Numbered from the stretch's first letter, positions 17,763 to 26,787 are shown. The stretch is 64,000 bases of DNA from BJGV01 sp964194745 (GCA_965248035.1 OZ252054.1:1364001-1428000); one strand, 5' to 3'. Made by a program: numbers and translations. Notes: generated by a model from the sequence alone, not told the origin.

Positions 17763-18605
17763 ATGCTCAATATTGATCTACACTGCCATTCTACGGTTTC
17801 TGACGGCTTGTTGACGCCCACACAGTTGGTGGAGCATGCTGCTAGACGAGGGGTGAGTGTGCTGGCACTAACTGATCATGATGATGTGGGTGGGCTGGGT
17901 GAAGCTCGTCGTGCTGCTGCTGAAAAAGGCATCACTTTCATCAATGGTGTGGAAATATCCGTTAGTTGGCGTAACAAGATACTTCACATTGTAGGTCTCG
18001 ATGTAAACCCAGAATATCCCCCATTGGCACAAGGTTTGGAAGCTATTCGCAGTGATAGAATATTGCGTGCACGCAATATTGCCGCACAACTCGATAAATT
18101 TAGTATCCACGGTAGTCTAGAGGGGGCTTATTCCTATGCTGGGAAGGGGGGGCTGATTGGGCGCACTCACTTTGCTCGTTTCTTGGTTGAGCAGGGATAT
18201 GCCAAGGATGTGAGGTCTGTATTCAAAAAATATCTGGTAAAGGGTAAGCCTGGATACGTATCGCATCAATGGGCTCCATTAAGTGATGCTGTGGCCTGGA
18301 TATGTGGTAGTGGTGGTAGGGCTGTAATTGCTCATCCAGCGCGCTATAAACTGGGTAAGGATCTGCTGGACGAGTTGCTGCTTGAATTTCGTACACTTGG
18401 TGGCGCAGCCATAGAGGTTATTACTGCCAGCCACACTCCTGAACAGTCTTTGTTGTTTGCACACCATGCCCAACGACTAGGTTTACTTGCTTCTCGTGGC
18501 TCGGATTTTCATGGGCCGGGCGAAAGTTATTTTGATCTGGGGCGGATGCCAGAATTGCCTATAGGATGTACGCCTGTGTGGCATGATTGGAATAGGATAA
18601 CGTAG
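17763..18605 (+). CDS. PHP-domain phosphoesterase (RNase AM / YciV-like)
   Basis: Metal-dependent phosphoesterase of 280 aa with the four PHP motifs: DLHCHSTVSDG at the N-terminus, LTDHDDVGG, the late AVIAHPARYK and the final SRGSDFHGPG. Length and arrangement fit the YciV/TrpH group, known members of which remove 5' nucleotides from RNA or hydrolyse 3',5'-nucleoside bisphosphates. A TATAAT at 17725-17730 lies 33 bp before the ATG. The next gene, a YciO/Sua5 protein, is its usual genomic neighbour in proteobacteria, which supports the identification. Nuclease versus nucleotide phosphatase activity cannot be decided from sequence. Confidence 0.87.
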   Translation: MLNIDLHCHSTVSDGLLTPTQLVEHAARRGVSVLALTDHDDVGGLGEARRAAAEKGITFINGVEISVSWRNKILHIVGLDVNPEYPPLAQGLEAIRSDRILRARNIAAQLDKFSIHGSLEGAYSYAGKGGLIGRTHFARFLVEQGYAKDVRSVFKKYLVKGKPGYVSHQWAPLSDAVAWICGSGGRAVIAHPARYKLGKDLLDELLLEFRTLGGAAIEVITASHTPEQSLLFAHHAQRLGLLASRGSDFHGPGESYFDLGRMPELPIGCTPVWHDWNRIT

Positions 18606-18665
18606 TGCTGGCAAGATAAGTTTCGCTATAATAATTCAACATTGAAACTATAGACTATTTTTATC

Positions 18666-19298
18666 GTGGCTCAATTCTTTTCTATCCATCTAGACAATCC
18701 ACAGTCACGTCTGATACGTCAAGCAGCGGCAATTGTGCGTGCTGGGGGTGTGATTGTTTATCCGACCGATTCTTGTTATGCCTTTGGTTGTCAACTAGGT
18801 GACAAGAGCGCAATGAGTCGTATTCGTGCCATACGACAGGTGGATGAGCAACACCACTTCTCTTTAGTGTGTCGCGATCTGGCTGAAATATCGCATTACG
18901 CTAAGGTTAACAATAGTCAATACAGGCTACTCAAAACTAGCACACCAGGCAGTTATACATTTATACTTGAGGCCACTCGTGAGGTCCCCTGTCGTTTACA
19001 GCATCCTAAGCGCAGCACTATTGGTCTTCGAATCCCAGATCACCCCATGGTACAGGCGCTGCTAGCGGAGTTAAATGAGCCGTTGTTGAACTCTACTTTA
19101 ATTCTGCCTGGAGATGAACTTCCTCTCAATGATCCAGGGGAAATTCGTGATCGTCTCGAACACCAAGTGGAGTTGATACTGGATGGTGGTTCCTGTGGCT
19201 TAGAAATGACAACTGTAATTGACTTAACTGGGGATAAACCAGAATTAATACGGAACGGTAGAGGTAGCCTGGTCCCCTTTGGAATGGTGTATGGATAG
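18666..19298 (+). CDS. YciO/YrdC/Sua5-family protein (threonylcarbamoyl-AMP synthase-like)
   Basis: Protein of 210 aa with the YrdC fold. The conserved blocks are GGVIVYPTDSCYAFGCQLGDK, RIRAIRQVDEQHHFSLVCRDL, the PGSYTFILEAT segment and STIGLRIPDHP. Family members bind ATP, threonine and bicarbonate or double-stranded RNA. Sua5/TsaC makes the threonylcarbamoyl-AMP used for tRNA t6A. This one resembles the YciO subgroup, whose function is less certain. The start is GTG at 18666, as no ATG is suitably placed. A TATAAT at 18627-18632 precedes it. It overlaps the M50 protease start by 8 nt, so they are probably co-transcribed. Confidence 0.87.
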   Translation: MAQFFSIHLDNPQSRLIRQAAAIVRAGGVIVYPTDSCYAFGCQLGDKSAMSRIRAIRQVDEQHHFSLVCRDLAEISHYAKVNNSQYRLLKTSTPGSYTFILEATREVPCRLQHPKRSTIGLRIPDHPMVQALLAELNEPLLNSTLILPGDELPLNDPGEIRDRLEHQVELILDGGSCGLEMTTVIDLTGDKPELIRNGRGSLVPFGMVYG

Positions 19299-19941
19299 TA
19301 TTATTCAGGGTATTGCTATTTATGCGCTTCCAGTAATATTTGCCATTACTTTGCACGAGGCCGCACATGGTTACGTAGCCAAGCACTACGGTGATCTTAC
19401 CGCTTATGCTCAGGGGCGTGTTACTTTGAACCCCCTACGACATATCGATCCGTTGGGTACAATTATTGTACCATTGCTGCTTATAGCAGTTGGTTCACAT
19501 TACATATTTGGTTGGGCAAAACCGGTGCCGGTCAACTTTGCTAACCTTCGCCGCCCCAAACGTGACATGCTTTGGGTAGCCGCTGCTGGACCGGGTGCTA
19601 ACCTTTTAATGGCATTTCTATGGGCTCTAGTTATCAAGCTTAGCCTTGCTATGCCAGAAAGCGATTTGGCCGAGCCAATGATATTAATGGGTAAAGCTGG
19701 TATTTTAATAAACGCAATACTATTGGTTCTTAATTTACTACCGTTACCACCTCTGGATGGAGGTCGTATAGCAGTGAGCTTGCTGCCTCGTCGCATTGCA
19801 TACCGTTTTTCGCAGATTGAACCTTATGGATTTATTATTTTACTGATCCTGTTGTTTACCGGCGTACTCGGTGCAGTCATAGGACCTTTTATAATAATTA
19901 CCATAAGAATGGTTACATGGTTTGTTGGGCTGCAAGTTTGA
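19291..19941 (+). CDS. Site-2 protease family membrane metalloprotease (M50)
   Basis: Integral membrane zinc protease of 216 aa with about five to six hydrophobic segments. The zinc motif HEAAH is at residues 22-26, inside the first segment. The second metal-site motif is NLLPLPPLDGGRI. The short form without PDZ domains belongs to the M50 group that cleaves membrane-embedded substrates; the target is unknown. ATG at 19291 gives the usual MDSIIQ opening and overlaps the previous stop. An ATG at 19279 in the same frame would add four residues. The neighbourhood YciO-M50-trpS-scpAB is common in betaproteobacteria. Confidence 0.88.
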   Translation: MDSIIQGIAIYALPVIFAITLHEAAHGYVAKHYGDLTAYAQGRVTLNPLRHIDPLGTIIVPLLLIAVGSHYIFGWAKPVPVNFANLRRPKRDMLWVAAAGPGANLLMAFLWALVIKLSLAMPESDLAEPMILMGKAGILINAILLVLNLLPLPPLDGGRIAVSLLPRRIAYRFSQIEPYGFIILLILLFTGVLGAVIGPFIIITIRMVTWFVGLQV

Positions 19942-19980
19942 CAAGAAATTTAGCCACGGAATAATCAAGGATAAAGTAGG

Positions 19981-21183
19981 ATGTTTACTGATCGAGTTTT
20001 GTCTGGGATGCGTCCCACGGGTAGTCTACATTTAGGGCATTATCATGGCGTACTGAAGAACTGGGTAGAATTACAGCAAGAGTTCGAATGTCTGTTTTTT
20101 GTTGCTGATTGGCACGCCCTTACCACTCACTATGACGAACCAGAAATTATTGAGCAAAATATCTGGGACATGATGGTAGATTGGCTTGCTGCAGGGGTAG
20201 ATCCGGCGCAGGCAACCTTGTTTATCCAGTCACGGATACCAGCACATGCCGAATTGCATGTGTTACTTTCTATGATTACGCCACTGGGTTGGCTGGAGAG
20301 GGTCCCCACTTACAAGGATCAGCAAGAAAAACTAACCGATAAGGACTTAAGCACGTACGGTTTTCTAGGCTACCCTCTCTTGCAGAGTGCAGACATTCTT
20401 ATTTATCGTGCTAACCGTGTGCCAGTTGGAGAAGATCAAACACCGCACATTGAGTTCACCCGCGAAATCTCGCGTCGCTTCAACCACATTTATGGTAAGG
20501 AAGCTGGTTTCAGGGAAAAAGCTGAGTTGGCGATAAAGAAACTTGGTCCCAAAAAATCTAAGATCTACCGAGAACTGCGTAATCGTTACCAGGAGCAGGG
20601 CGATAATGAAGCATTAGATGCTGCAAAGTCATTGCTCGACGAACAGCAGAACTTGAGTATGGGAGATCTGGAACGGTTATTTGGCTATCTTGAGGGTGGC
20701 GGTAAAATGATTCTTTCTGAACCTGAAGCGATGCTTGCCCAGGCGTCAAAAATGCCTGGCTTGGACAACCAGAAAATGTCCAAGTCCTACAATAATACTA
20801 TCAGTTTGAGAGAAGGGCCTGATAGTGTTAGAAATAAAATTCGTACCATGCAAACTGATCCAGCGCGCATACGGCGTGGAGATCCGGGCGATCCAGCCAA
20901 GTGTCCCGTATGGCAATTTCATTTGGTTTATTCAGATGATACGATCAAGGATTGGGTGCAACAGGGCTGCAAGAGTGCGGGTATCGGTTGCTTAGAATGT
21001 AAGCAACCGGTGATTGAAGCAGTGCTGGCGGAACTACAGCCTATGCGTGAGCGTGCCAGAATGTACGAGGATGATCCTACTTTAGTACGCAACATCATCG
21101 CAGATGGTTGTGAAAAAGCTGATAAGCTAGCGCAGGAAACCATGCGAGACGTAAGAGAGGCGATGGGGTTAAGTTATTCTTAA
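19981..21183 (+). CDS. trpS: Tryptophanyl-tRNA synthetase
   Basis: Class I aminoacyl-tRNA synthetase charging tRNA-Trp, 400 aa. The ATP-binding HIGH motif appears as HLGH (residues 17-20) after MRPTGS, and the KMSKS loop is QKMSKSYNNTI. The protein is about 60 residues longer than the Escherichia coli enzyme. The extra part lies between residues of about 175 and 250 (ELRNRYQEQGDNEALDAAK and following), an insertion seen in betaproteobacterial TrpS. A purine-rich AGTAGG precedes the ATG. It is followed by scpAB, as in related genomes. Confidence 0.95.
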   Translation: MFTDRVLSGMRPTGSLHLGHYHGVLKNWVELQQEFECLFFVADWHALTTHYDEPEIIEQNIWDMMVDWLAAGVDPAQATLFIQSRIPAHAELHVLLSMITPLGWLERVPTYKDQQEKLTDKDLSTYGFLGYPLLQSADILIYRANRVPVGEDQTPHIEFTREISRRFNHIYGKEAGFREKAELAIKKLGPKKSKIYRELRNRYQEQGDNEALDAAKSLLDEQQNLSMGDLERLFGYLEGGGKMILSEPEAMLAQASKMPGLDNQKMSKSYNNTISLREGPDSVRNKIRTMQTDPARIRRGDPGDPAKCPVWQFHLVYSDDTIKDWVQQGCKSAGIGCLECKQPVIEAVLAELQPMRERARMYEDDPTLVRNIIADGCEKADKLAQETMRDVREAMGLSYS

Positions 21184-21260
21184 TACTTGTGTTATGAAGA
21201 AATGTAACTATGGGCTGGTACGGTATAATAGAGATTAGATAATGTAATTTTCATTTCAGC

Positions 21261-22073
21261 GTGAGCCAATTCCTCAACCCTACTGTTACTAATCCTATTG
21301 CAAATATCCGCGGTGAACCGCTGATGGAGGTGCCACGGGACTTGTTTATCCCACCGGATGCTCTGGAAGTGTTTCTCGACACTTTTGAGGGGCCACTGGA
21401 TTTGCTACTTTATCTTATTCGTAAGCATAACCTAGAAGTCTTGGATATTCCAATGGCAGAGCTAACGCGTCAATATATGGCCTATATTGAGATCATGCGT
21501 GCTAATCAACTAGAACTAGCGGCGGAATACTTACTAATGACTGCGCTTCTGATCGAAATTAAGTCACGCATGCTGCTACCGCGTCCTATTATCCGAGCCA
21601 ACGAAGACGATATCGATCCACGTACTGAACTAGTGCGCCGATTGTTGGAATACGAACAGATGAAGCTGGCTGCACTACGGTTAAATGAGATGCCCCAGGC
21701 CGAGCGTGACTTTACACTTGTTCAGGTGCTAATTGAACAGACAGTAGTTAAGCGCCTGCCGGAAGTCAATGTAGATGCTCTACGTAACGCATGGATTACA
21801 CTAGTAGCGCGTGCCCAAGCTAATCGCCATCTTCGTATTACCCGAGCTGAGCTCTCGGTGCGAGCGCATATGAGTCGTATTATGCGCGATTTGCGGGGAT
21901 GCGAGTTCATTGAGTTCTATGAATTGTTTGGTCCCTCTACCGGGGTGGCTGAAGTAGTAGTAACTTTTCTTGCGTTGCTGGAGCTTGTTAAGGAAAGCCT
22001 AGTAGAAATCACGCAACCTCAACCCATCGGAATTATTTATGTCAGATCAATCGATTTCCTTACTGCCGTCTAA
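21261..22073 (+). CDS. scpA: Segregation and condensation protein A
   Basis: Kleisin subunit of the bacterial SMC complex, 270 aa. The N-terminal SMC-binding segment reads DTFEGPLDLLLYLIRKHNLEVLDIPMAELTRQYM, followed by the helical AAEYLLMTALLIEIKSRMLLPRP, both characteristic. GTG at 21261 is used; ATG at 21324 is an alternative that would remove a poorly conserved leader. A TATAAT lies at 21224-21229. The gene overlaps scpB by 35 nt, so the two are translationally coupled. Together with ScpB and SMC it organises and separates chromosomes. Confidence 0.93.
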   Translation: MSQFLNPTVTNPIANIRGEPLMEVPRDLFIPPDALEVFLDTFEGPLDLLLYLIRKHNLEVLDIPMAELTRQYMAYIEIMRANQLELAAEYLLMTALLIEIKSRMLLPRPIIRANEDDIDPRTELVRRLLEYEQMKLAALRLNEMPQAERDFTLVQVLIEQTVVKRLPEVNVDALRNAWITLVARAQANRHLRITRAELSVRAHMSRIMRDLRGCEFIEFYELFGPSTGVAEVVVTFLALLELVKESLVEITQPQPIGIIYVRSIDFLTAV

Positions 22074-22716
22074 TTCATCAGAGCCGACAGATCCTGAACA
22101 AGTCAAGCAGGTATTAGAGGCAGCTTTACTCACTAGTCAGGACCCATTGCCACTGTCGGAATTGAAGAGATTGTTCGACGATGAACTAAGTACAGAAATT
22201 CTGCGCAGGTTGCTTGAAGAATTACGTGAGAAATGGGCAGAGGGAGGGGTAGAGCTGGTATGTGTCGCCAGCGGATGGCGTTTTCAAGCTAAATTGGAAA
22301 TTCAAGAATTTCTTAACAAGCTTAATCCACAAAAGCCTCCGCGCTACTCACATGCAGTATTGGAAACACTTGCCATCATTACCTATCGGCAGCCGGTGAC
22401 ACGTGGTGATATTGAGGAGATTCGTGGTGTGACAGTTTCCAGCCCAGTGCTCAAAGTTTTGGAAGCACGTGGTTGGATAGAAGCCATCGGGCGTCGTGAT
22501 GTTCCTGGCAGACCAGTTTTATATGCTACTACCAAGGATTTTCTTAATGATCTTAACCTACGCTCTCTAGATGAGTTGCCTCCATTGGAAGATCCTGGAT
22601 TGCTAGTTGAACAAAAAGGAAGCATGGAATTGTTATCTATTCCAGAGCGGATTCCCACTTCTGGTACTCCTAAAATATTGCAACCCCTACAAGGATTAAA
22701 GCAGGAGGCGGAGTAA
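22039..22716 (+). CDS. scpB: Segregation and condensation protein B
   Basis: ScpB, 225 aa, a dimeric winged-helix protein that binds ScpA. The two winged-helix domains are visible. The first spans residues of about 15-90 (LEAALLTSQDPLPLSELKRLF to GWRFQAK). The second spans about 95-170 and contains the diagnostic YSHAVLETLAIITYRQPVTR and GDIEEIRGV...LLxRGWIE-like segment. A Pro-rich tail follows. The start lies within the end of scpA. Confidence 0.93.
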   Translation: MSDQSISLLPSNSSEPTDPEQVKQVLEAALLTSQDPLPLSELKRLFDDELSTEILRRLLEELREKWAEGGVELVCVASGWRFQAKLEIQEFLNKLNPQKPPRYSHAVLETLAIITYRQPVTRGDIEEIRGVTVSSPVLKVLEARGWIEAIGRRDVPGRPVLYATTKDFLNDLNLRSLDELPPLEDPGLLVEQKGSMELLSIPERIPTSGTPKILQPLQGLKQEAE

Positions 22717-22803
22717 AATGTAAAAAGCGAACAGCGTTTTCAGCATAGTAAGAAAAACCGTTGACTAATTTTGTTTTGGACGAAGTAGACGTGGGGGGTG
22801 TAT

Positions 22804-23430
22804 ATGCGAGCAATTTTGATGGCAAATCCTAAGGGCGGCTGTGGTAAAACCACATTGGCGACCAATTTGGCTGGCTATCTAGCTAAACAGAATCAGCGGG
22901 TTGTGATGTGGGATCTAGATCAGCAGAAATCATCACTGAACTGGCTCGCATTGCGAGCTCCTGAGTTACCAGCCATTATTAGGCTAGGTTTGGAGCGTGG
23001 CGAAGCATCCCAAAGAGTTACGGAAGAAAATGATTGGCTTGTGCTGGATTCTCCGGCAGGAATTCATGGAAAGAACCTTTCCCACGCTTTGAAACTTGCA
23101 CACAAAATCATTGTACCAGTACAACCATCAGTGTTCGACATGGTTACCACGCGGGATTTCATAGATCGCTTGATGGAAGAAAAGACCATACAAAAACACA
23201 AGGCTTCTATCGGTATAGTTGGAATGCGGGTAGATCCACGCACTCGTGCAGCATCTACCTTGGAGCAATTTCTAACGCAGTATAATCTGCCTATTCTTAC
23301 CTATTTGCGTGATACCATGGTGTATGTCAATGCTGCCTTTAACGGCAAAAGCATTTTCGATTTACCGTTCTACCAGGCTGAACGCGATCTAGTACAGTGG
23401 CAACCACTTACCAAGTGGGTTAAGGCATAA
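22804..23430 (+). CDS. Orphan ParA-like P-loop ATPase
   Basis: Deviant Walker ATPase of 208 aa. The P-loop ANPKGGCGKTTLATNLA lies near the N-terminus, a Walker A' region reads VVMWDLDQQKSSLNW, and Walker B is WLVLDSPAG. The GGxGKT form with the signature Lys marks the MinD/ParA group. No parB-like gene is adjacent, unlike the true parAB at 29926-31611, so it is probably a ParA/cobyrinic-acid-synthase-like positioning protein of unknown cargo. ATG at 22804 was chosen because the G-rich GGGGGG at 22793-22798 is a plausible ribosome-binding site; GTG at 22798 is an alternative. It is convergent with amoCAB. Confidence 0.85.
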   Translation: MRAILMANPKGGCGKTTLATNLAGYLAKQNQRVVMWDLDQQKSSLNWLALRAPELPAIIRLGLERGEASQRVTEENDWLVLDSPAGIHGKNLSHALKLAHKIIVPVQPSVFDMVTTRDFIDRLMEEKTIQKHKASIGIVGMRVDPRTRAASTLEQFLTQYNLPILTYLRDTMVYVNAAFNGKSIFDLPFYQAERDLVQWQPLTKWVKA

Positions 23431-23631
23431 AGTTTAAAACTTATAACTCAGGTTGCTAATAGAGGAGGGTGTTCTAGGTTCACTGATTCTGTATCCTAAA
23501 CGGCTCCATAGTCTCATATTCATTATCTAAGACGAACGATGCCCGCGGCGCGGCGTTAGGCGCGTGATCTTCTGTCCCTGTACTTACACCTCTGTGGCGC
23601 AACAAGATGGACTTACAATATCCCTACCATC

Positions 23632-23681
23632 AAAAAAACCGATCCACCTTCCCGTCATATGACGGGGGGGGGCGGATCGGT
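23632..23681 (-). terminator. Rho-independent terminator of amoCAB
   Basis: Reading the minus strand, ACCGATCC-type arms (outer pair 23638-23645 and 23674-23681) enclose an inner hairpin of arms CCCGTCA/TGACGGG (23651-23657 and 23660-23666) and end in a run of seven T residues (23632-23638). A run of nine G/C pairs at 23664-23672 bulges one arm. It lies 18 bp after the amoB stop. Confidence 0.85.
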
Positions 23682-23698
23682 GTCATGCCTGTCTTGCC

Positions 23699-24964
23699 TT
23701 AGAGCTTGGTAAAGACTGGAATAACAGGACCGGCTATGCTGTTGATGTTGCGATCACCCGAATCGGTCCAGGTTATCACCAACCCACCAAAACGGCTTTC
23801 CGGATCGCCCATCAAGGCCATTAGTCGCTGCACTTCCCACAGCGCATCCTTCGCTTCCATTTTTACCTCACGGGTCTCACCGGGCTCAATTGGCGTAGGG
23901 TCCGCCAATGATAAACCAGTTGCCACGAGCTCCCTTGGATAGAACCGATCGAGATACTTCAGCCCCACTTTGTTGATGAACCGAACACCTGCTGTGGTGA
24001 ATTCCCCGAGTCTAACGGCTTCATCTCCACTGTTGGTGATCAACATGGTTACGCGCAGAGCACGCCCCGGTACGTCGTAGTTCGCATTCGTCACCTTAAT
24101 CGCGATAGGGTTAGGTTTCACCGGAAGCGGCTTGATCTTTGTCTCACCGGCCTGGAGAGGAACGGTATAGGGATACTTGGTCTCCGTATAACGGTAGCCT
24201 CCCCACACGAGAGCAGAAACCAGGATCAGGTAGATCCATGCCAGTCTTGTGTCCGCCGGGTCAATCATCGGCTCATCCCCGTATGCCAAGAGAACCCGGC
24301 TACGTGGCAGAAACATCGGCCGAGCAACATACCAACCAATCCAGAAGAGCCCAAGACCCATCCATATAAGATGCCACGTGACAGCATTGGCATGGTTGAA
24401 GGTTTCTGAATCGATGGTTTGCCCTGTCAACAGCTTTACCGGGTTTTCAAAGTCATCCCAGCTACCTGAGATACTCATCCAGGACCCCGGTCCAGCAATC
24501 GGCCCCGCATCCTTTATGTTTACCATCGCGTGTATGTGGTGACGACCTGGTATCCGCGCCTTCAGCCTAGCCACGAACTCGTAGTCCCGACCAATAACCA
24601 TTGGTCCTGCAATGAACGCTGGCTCACCATTTAGTTTTACGCTCAAGCGCACAAACACCGGACTTGGGCTACCTATGTTGAAGAACGCACGATGAGGTTT
24701 GCCAACTGTAGCTGGCCAGTCTTCAGCCAAATGGAATTTGCCTTTCATGATCGCTACATCGTTGACTTTGGTCGCCTTTCCTCCCTTTGATTCCTCTCCC
24801 CACTCCACGTCGTACCATTGGATGGTACGCATCCGTAGGAACGGTTCTTGGGCGCGTTCGCCATGGGCGGCAACGGGAGAAACATCAACTACCAGAGCAA
24901 GGGTAAGTATAGCCATTCCGTATAGGCCAAGGACACACCCTTTAAATATTTTTTTTATGTTCAT
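23699..24964 (-). CDS. amoB: Ammonia monooxygenase subunit B
   Basis: Periplasm-facing subunit of the membrane copper enzyme that oxidises ammonia to hydroxylamine, 421 aa, the betaproteobacterial length. Residues 1-33 form a signal peptide ending VSPVAA. The mature N-terminal His34 and the pair His143/His145 in GRHHIHAM correspond to the three copper ligands of the related methane enzyme. Two cupredoxin-like domains flank a two-helix membrane part (WHLIWMGLGLFWIGWYV and LAWIYLILVSALVW). It is the last gene of amoCAB and its ATG shares one base with the amoA stop (TAATG). A strong terminator follows, and no amoE or amoD is seen downstream. Confidence 0.97.
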   Translation of the reverse strand: MNIKKIFKGCVLGLYGMAILTLALVVDVSPVAAHGERAQEPFLRMRTIQWYDVEWGEESKGGKATKVNDVAIMKGKFHLAEDWPATVGKPHRAFFNIGSPSPVFVRLSVKLNGEPAFIAGPMVIGRDYEFVARLKARIPGRHHIHAMVNIKDAGPIAGPGSWMSISGSWDDFENPVKLLTGQTIDSETFNHANAVTWHLIWMGLGLFWIGWYVARPMFLPRSRVLLAYGDEPMIDPADTRLAWIYLILVSALVWGGYRYTETKYPYTVPLQAGETKIKPLPVKPNPIAIKVTNANYDVPGRALRVTMLITNSGDEAVRLGEFTTAGVRFINKVGLKYLDRFYPRELVATGLSLADPTPIEPGETREVKMEAKDALWEVQRLMALMGDPESRFGGLVITWTDSGDRNINSIAGPVIPVFTKL

Positions 24965-25794
24965 TATTTTATCCCCTCTGGAAAGCCTTCTTCGCCAAAA
25001 GCGGTAACATCCATCTTCTCTGTTACCCGCCCTCTAGGACCCTTGACGTAATAGAACGCGGTGCAGAAGAACGCTCCTAAGTACCACCAGAGAACGAACA
25101 CCAGCATAGACATAAAAGCTGAGAAGAACGCGGCAATTACCGTGGTATGACCACCGAAGGTACGTAGCGAGCCTTGTTCAATTAACCGCACATACTCAGG
25201 TGTGCCAGTACGAACATAGAGGAATCCGGTGTAGTCAGCTAGCGAGAGCAATGTTCCTTCTACCACCAATGGGAGGTGAGTCGGTCCAAAGATTGGCCAG
25301 TTACCCGGATAAAACAGTAGCCCAAAAGCGCCACCACCAACCAGTGCTGTGATCATCCAGTTACGGGTCAACAATAGCACCGTGTCCATGATCAATGCCC
25401 CAGGAATCATCGTAGAGGGCACGACAAAGTTGATTGGATAATGAGACCACCAGTAGAAACCCCAATAACGCGTTAGCCACTCACCAGTAAGCAAACAACA
25501 AACACATAGTGTTGCGCCAAATGGTTGCCGGTAATTTACCCAAAGATAGTACATGATGGTGGAACAATAGGTAATTCCTACAATGGGAGTTATCACTGGC
25601 CACCATTGACGGTCTTTCCAGTCAAGCCAGAAATCCCAGTCCCCTGCAAGTAACATGAAGTGCATGTGGTAGGTGCCGACCAAAAGTATGCATAGAATCG
25701 GAAAATAGACCAGATCTATGTACCTAGACATGCTTACCGCTTCTGGCGGCATCTTTGCCAGCTTTATAATTTCGTCTGTTTTAAAAATTGCCAT
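24964..25794 (-). CDS. amoA: Ammonia monooxygenase subunit A
   Basis: Integral membrane subunit of ammonia monooxygenase, 276 aa, as in Nitrosomonas and Nitrosospira; gammaproteobacterial AmoA is shorter. Highly conserved segments include TYHMHFMLLAGDWDFW, DWKDRQWWPVITPIVGITY, NYRQPFGATLC, TRNWMITALVGGG, FGPTHLPLVVEGTLLS and the C-terminus DVTAFGEEGFPEGIK. GAAGGGGG lies just before the ATG. This is the usual phylogenetic marker, so it should place the organism precisely within the Nitrosomonadaceae. It forms the trimer core with AmoB and AmoC. Confidence 0.98.
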   Translation of the reverse strand: MAIFKTDEIIKLAKMPPEAVSMSRYIDLVYFPILCILLVGTYHMHFMLLAGDWDFWLDWKDRQWWPVITPIVGITYCSTIMYYLWVNYRQPFGATLCVCCLLTGEWLTRYWGFYWWSHYPINFVVPSTMIPGALIMDTVLLLTRNWMITALVGGGAFGLLFYPGNWPIFGPTHLPLVVEGTLLSLADYTGFLYVRTGTPEYVRLIEQGSLRTFGGHTTVIAAFFSAFMSMLVFVLWWYLGAFFCTAFYYVKGPRGRVTEKMDVTAFGEEGFPEGIK

Positions 25795-25924
25795 TGTTTC
25801 CCCCTTCAGGTATGTCGTACGATCTTAAACATGAAAAAATCTGTGTGCAAACCTGCCGCTCTTCTCTCTTCTATTACGGTAACTCTCGGCGGATATTACA
25901 ACTGCTCCCTACTGGTTCACCTAA

Positions 25925-25954
25925 CCCTGCTCACTGAATAAACAGGGAGCAGGG
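25925..25954 (-). promoter_or_regulatory. Stem-loop in the amoC-amoA spacer
   Basis: A perfect 8-bp stem (25925-25932 with 25947-25954) and a 14-nt loop, 24 bp after the amoC stop on the minus strand. No T-run follows, so it is probably a processing or RNA-stabilising element rather than a full terminator. Known: in Nitrosomonas, amoC RNA accumulates separately from the full amoCAB transcript. Confidence 0.6.
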
Positions 25955-25977
25955 GGGACGTAGGAGGGCATTTACGA

Positions 25978-26787
25978 TTAAAGCCGATTGTTTAGAATGA
26001 CCTTGCTTTGGTTGTTCCAGATCACATCTGTCAGGTTGGAGTAGCGAGTGATGATCTGCGCTGCAACCCCACCAGCAAACAGACCAGACCAACCCAGAAT
26101 CACGAAGCCCCAATGTAGCGGTGCACTGAAGAGTTCTTCCATGAACCAGAAGGCATGACCCCATTCGTTAAGACCAACGTTTGGCAGAATCATCAGCGGC
26201 CCAGCAATCGCGAAAACCAAAGGAAACGATACGCCCCTGCTGTACTGTGGTAAACGGGTTATAGCATACAGATAACTGGCTACCCCACAGCAGATGTACA
26301 TCGGGAAGGAACCATAAAATACGACAACATGACTAGGTGTAAAACTAGTATCGCGTATGATCACTTGGTGCCAGGAGGCATCTTGTTCGGTGAAGAAGCT
26401 GCCACCCCAGTAAACTCCAAAGAGGTAAACCCCCAGCCACATCATCCAGTAGAAATAACGTTTGACTTCCTTCTTCGGATCTAGGTTATCCAGTTGTTCT
26501 TTGGTGTCCCGCGTCTTCCACAGCCAGCCCCAGGTAACCAATGCAAATGTCGGCCATACAACCATATGTACGCGCCACAGACCCATCCAGACTCTTTCAA
26601 ATTCTGGTTCCATCGAGTCCATTCCGTGCGAGTAAGCATAGGTGCGCTGAAACCAAATCCAGAATATTGCTACCCCTAACATGGTAAGCAAGCCAACCCA
26701 ATACAACTTCGAGTCATACCACTGTGACCGGTCCCAGCCACCCGACGTTGTGGCTGCCGTCCCAGTCGTTCCATATGTTGTTGCCAT
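25978..26787 (-). CDS. amoC: Ammonia monooxygenase subunit C
   Basis: Membrane subunit of ammonia monooxygenase, 269 aa, first gene of the operon. Conserved segments are SHGMDSMEPEFERVWMGLWRVHM, GSFFTEQDASWHQVIIRD, TPSHVVVFYGSFPMY and NEWGHAFWFMEELFSAPLHWGF. The Asp and His residues in EQDASWHQ and PSHVV correspond to the metal site in the C subunit of the methane enzyme. The N-terminus MATTYGTTGTAATTSGG is the usual variable cytoplasmic tail. AGGAGGG sits 8 nt before the ATG. The 183-bp spacer to amoA holds a stem-loop. The upstream region is bordered by transposon 2, 266 bp from the start codon. Confidence 0.98.
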   Translation of the reverse strand: MATTYGTTGTAATTSGGWDRSQWYDSKLYWVGLLTMLGVAIFWIWFQRTYAYSHGMDSMEPEFERVWMGLWRVHMVVWPTFALVTWGWLWKTRDTKEQLDNLDPKKEVKRYFYWMMWLGVYLFGVYWGGSFFTEQDASWHQVIIRDTSFTPSHVVVFYGSFPMYICCGVASYLYAITRLPQYSRGVSFPLVFAIAGPLMILPNVGLNEWGHAFWFMEELFSAPLHWGFVILGWSGLFAGGVAAQIITRYSNLTDVIWNNQSKVILNNRL

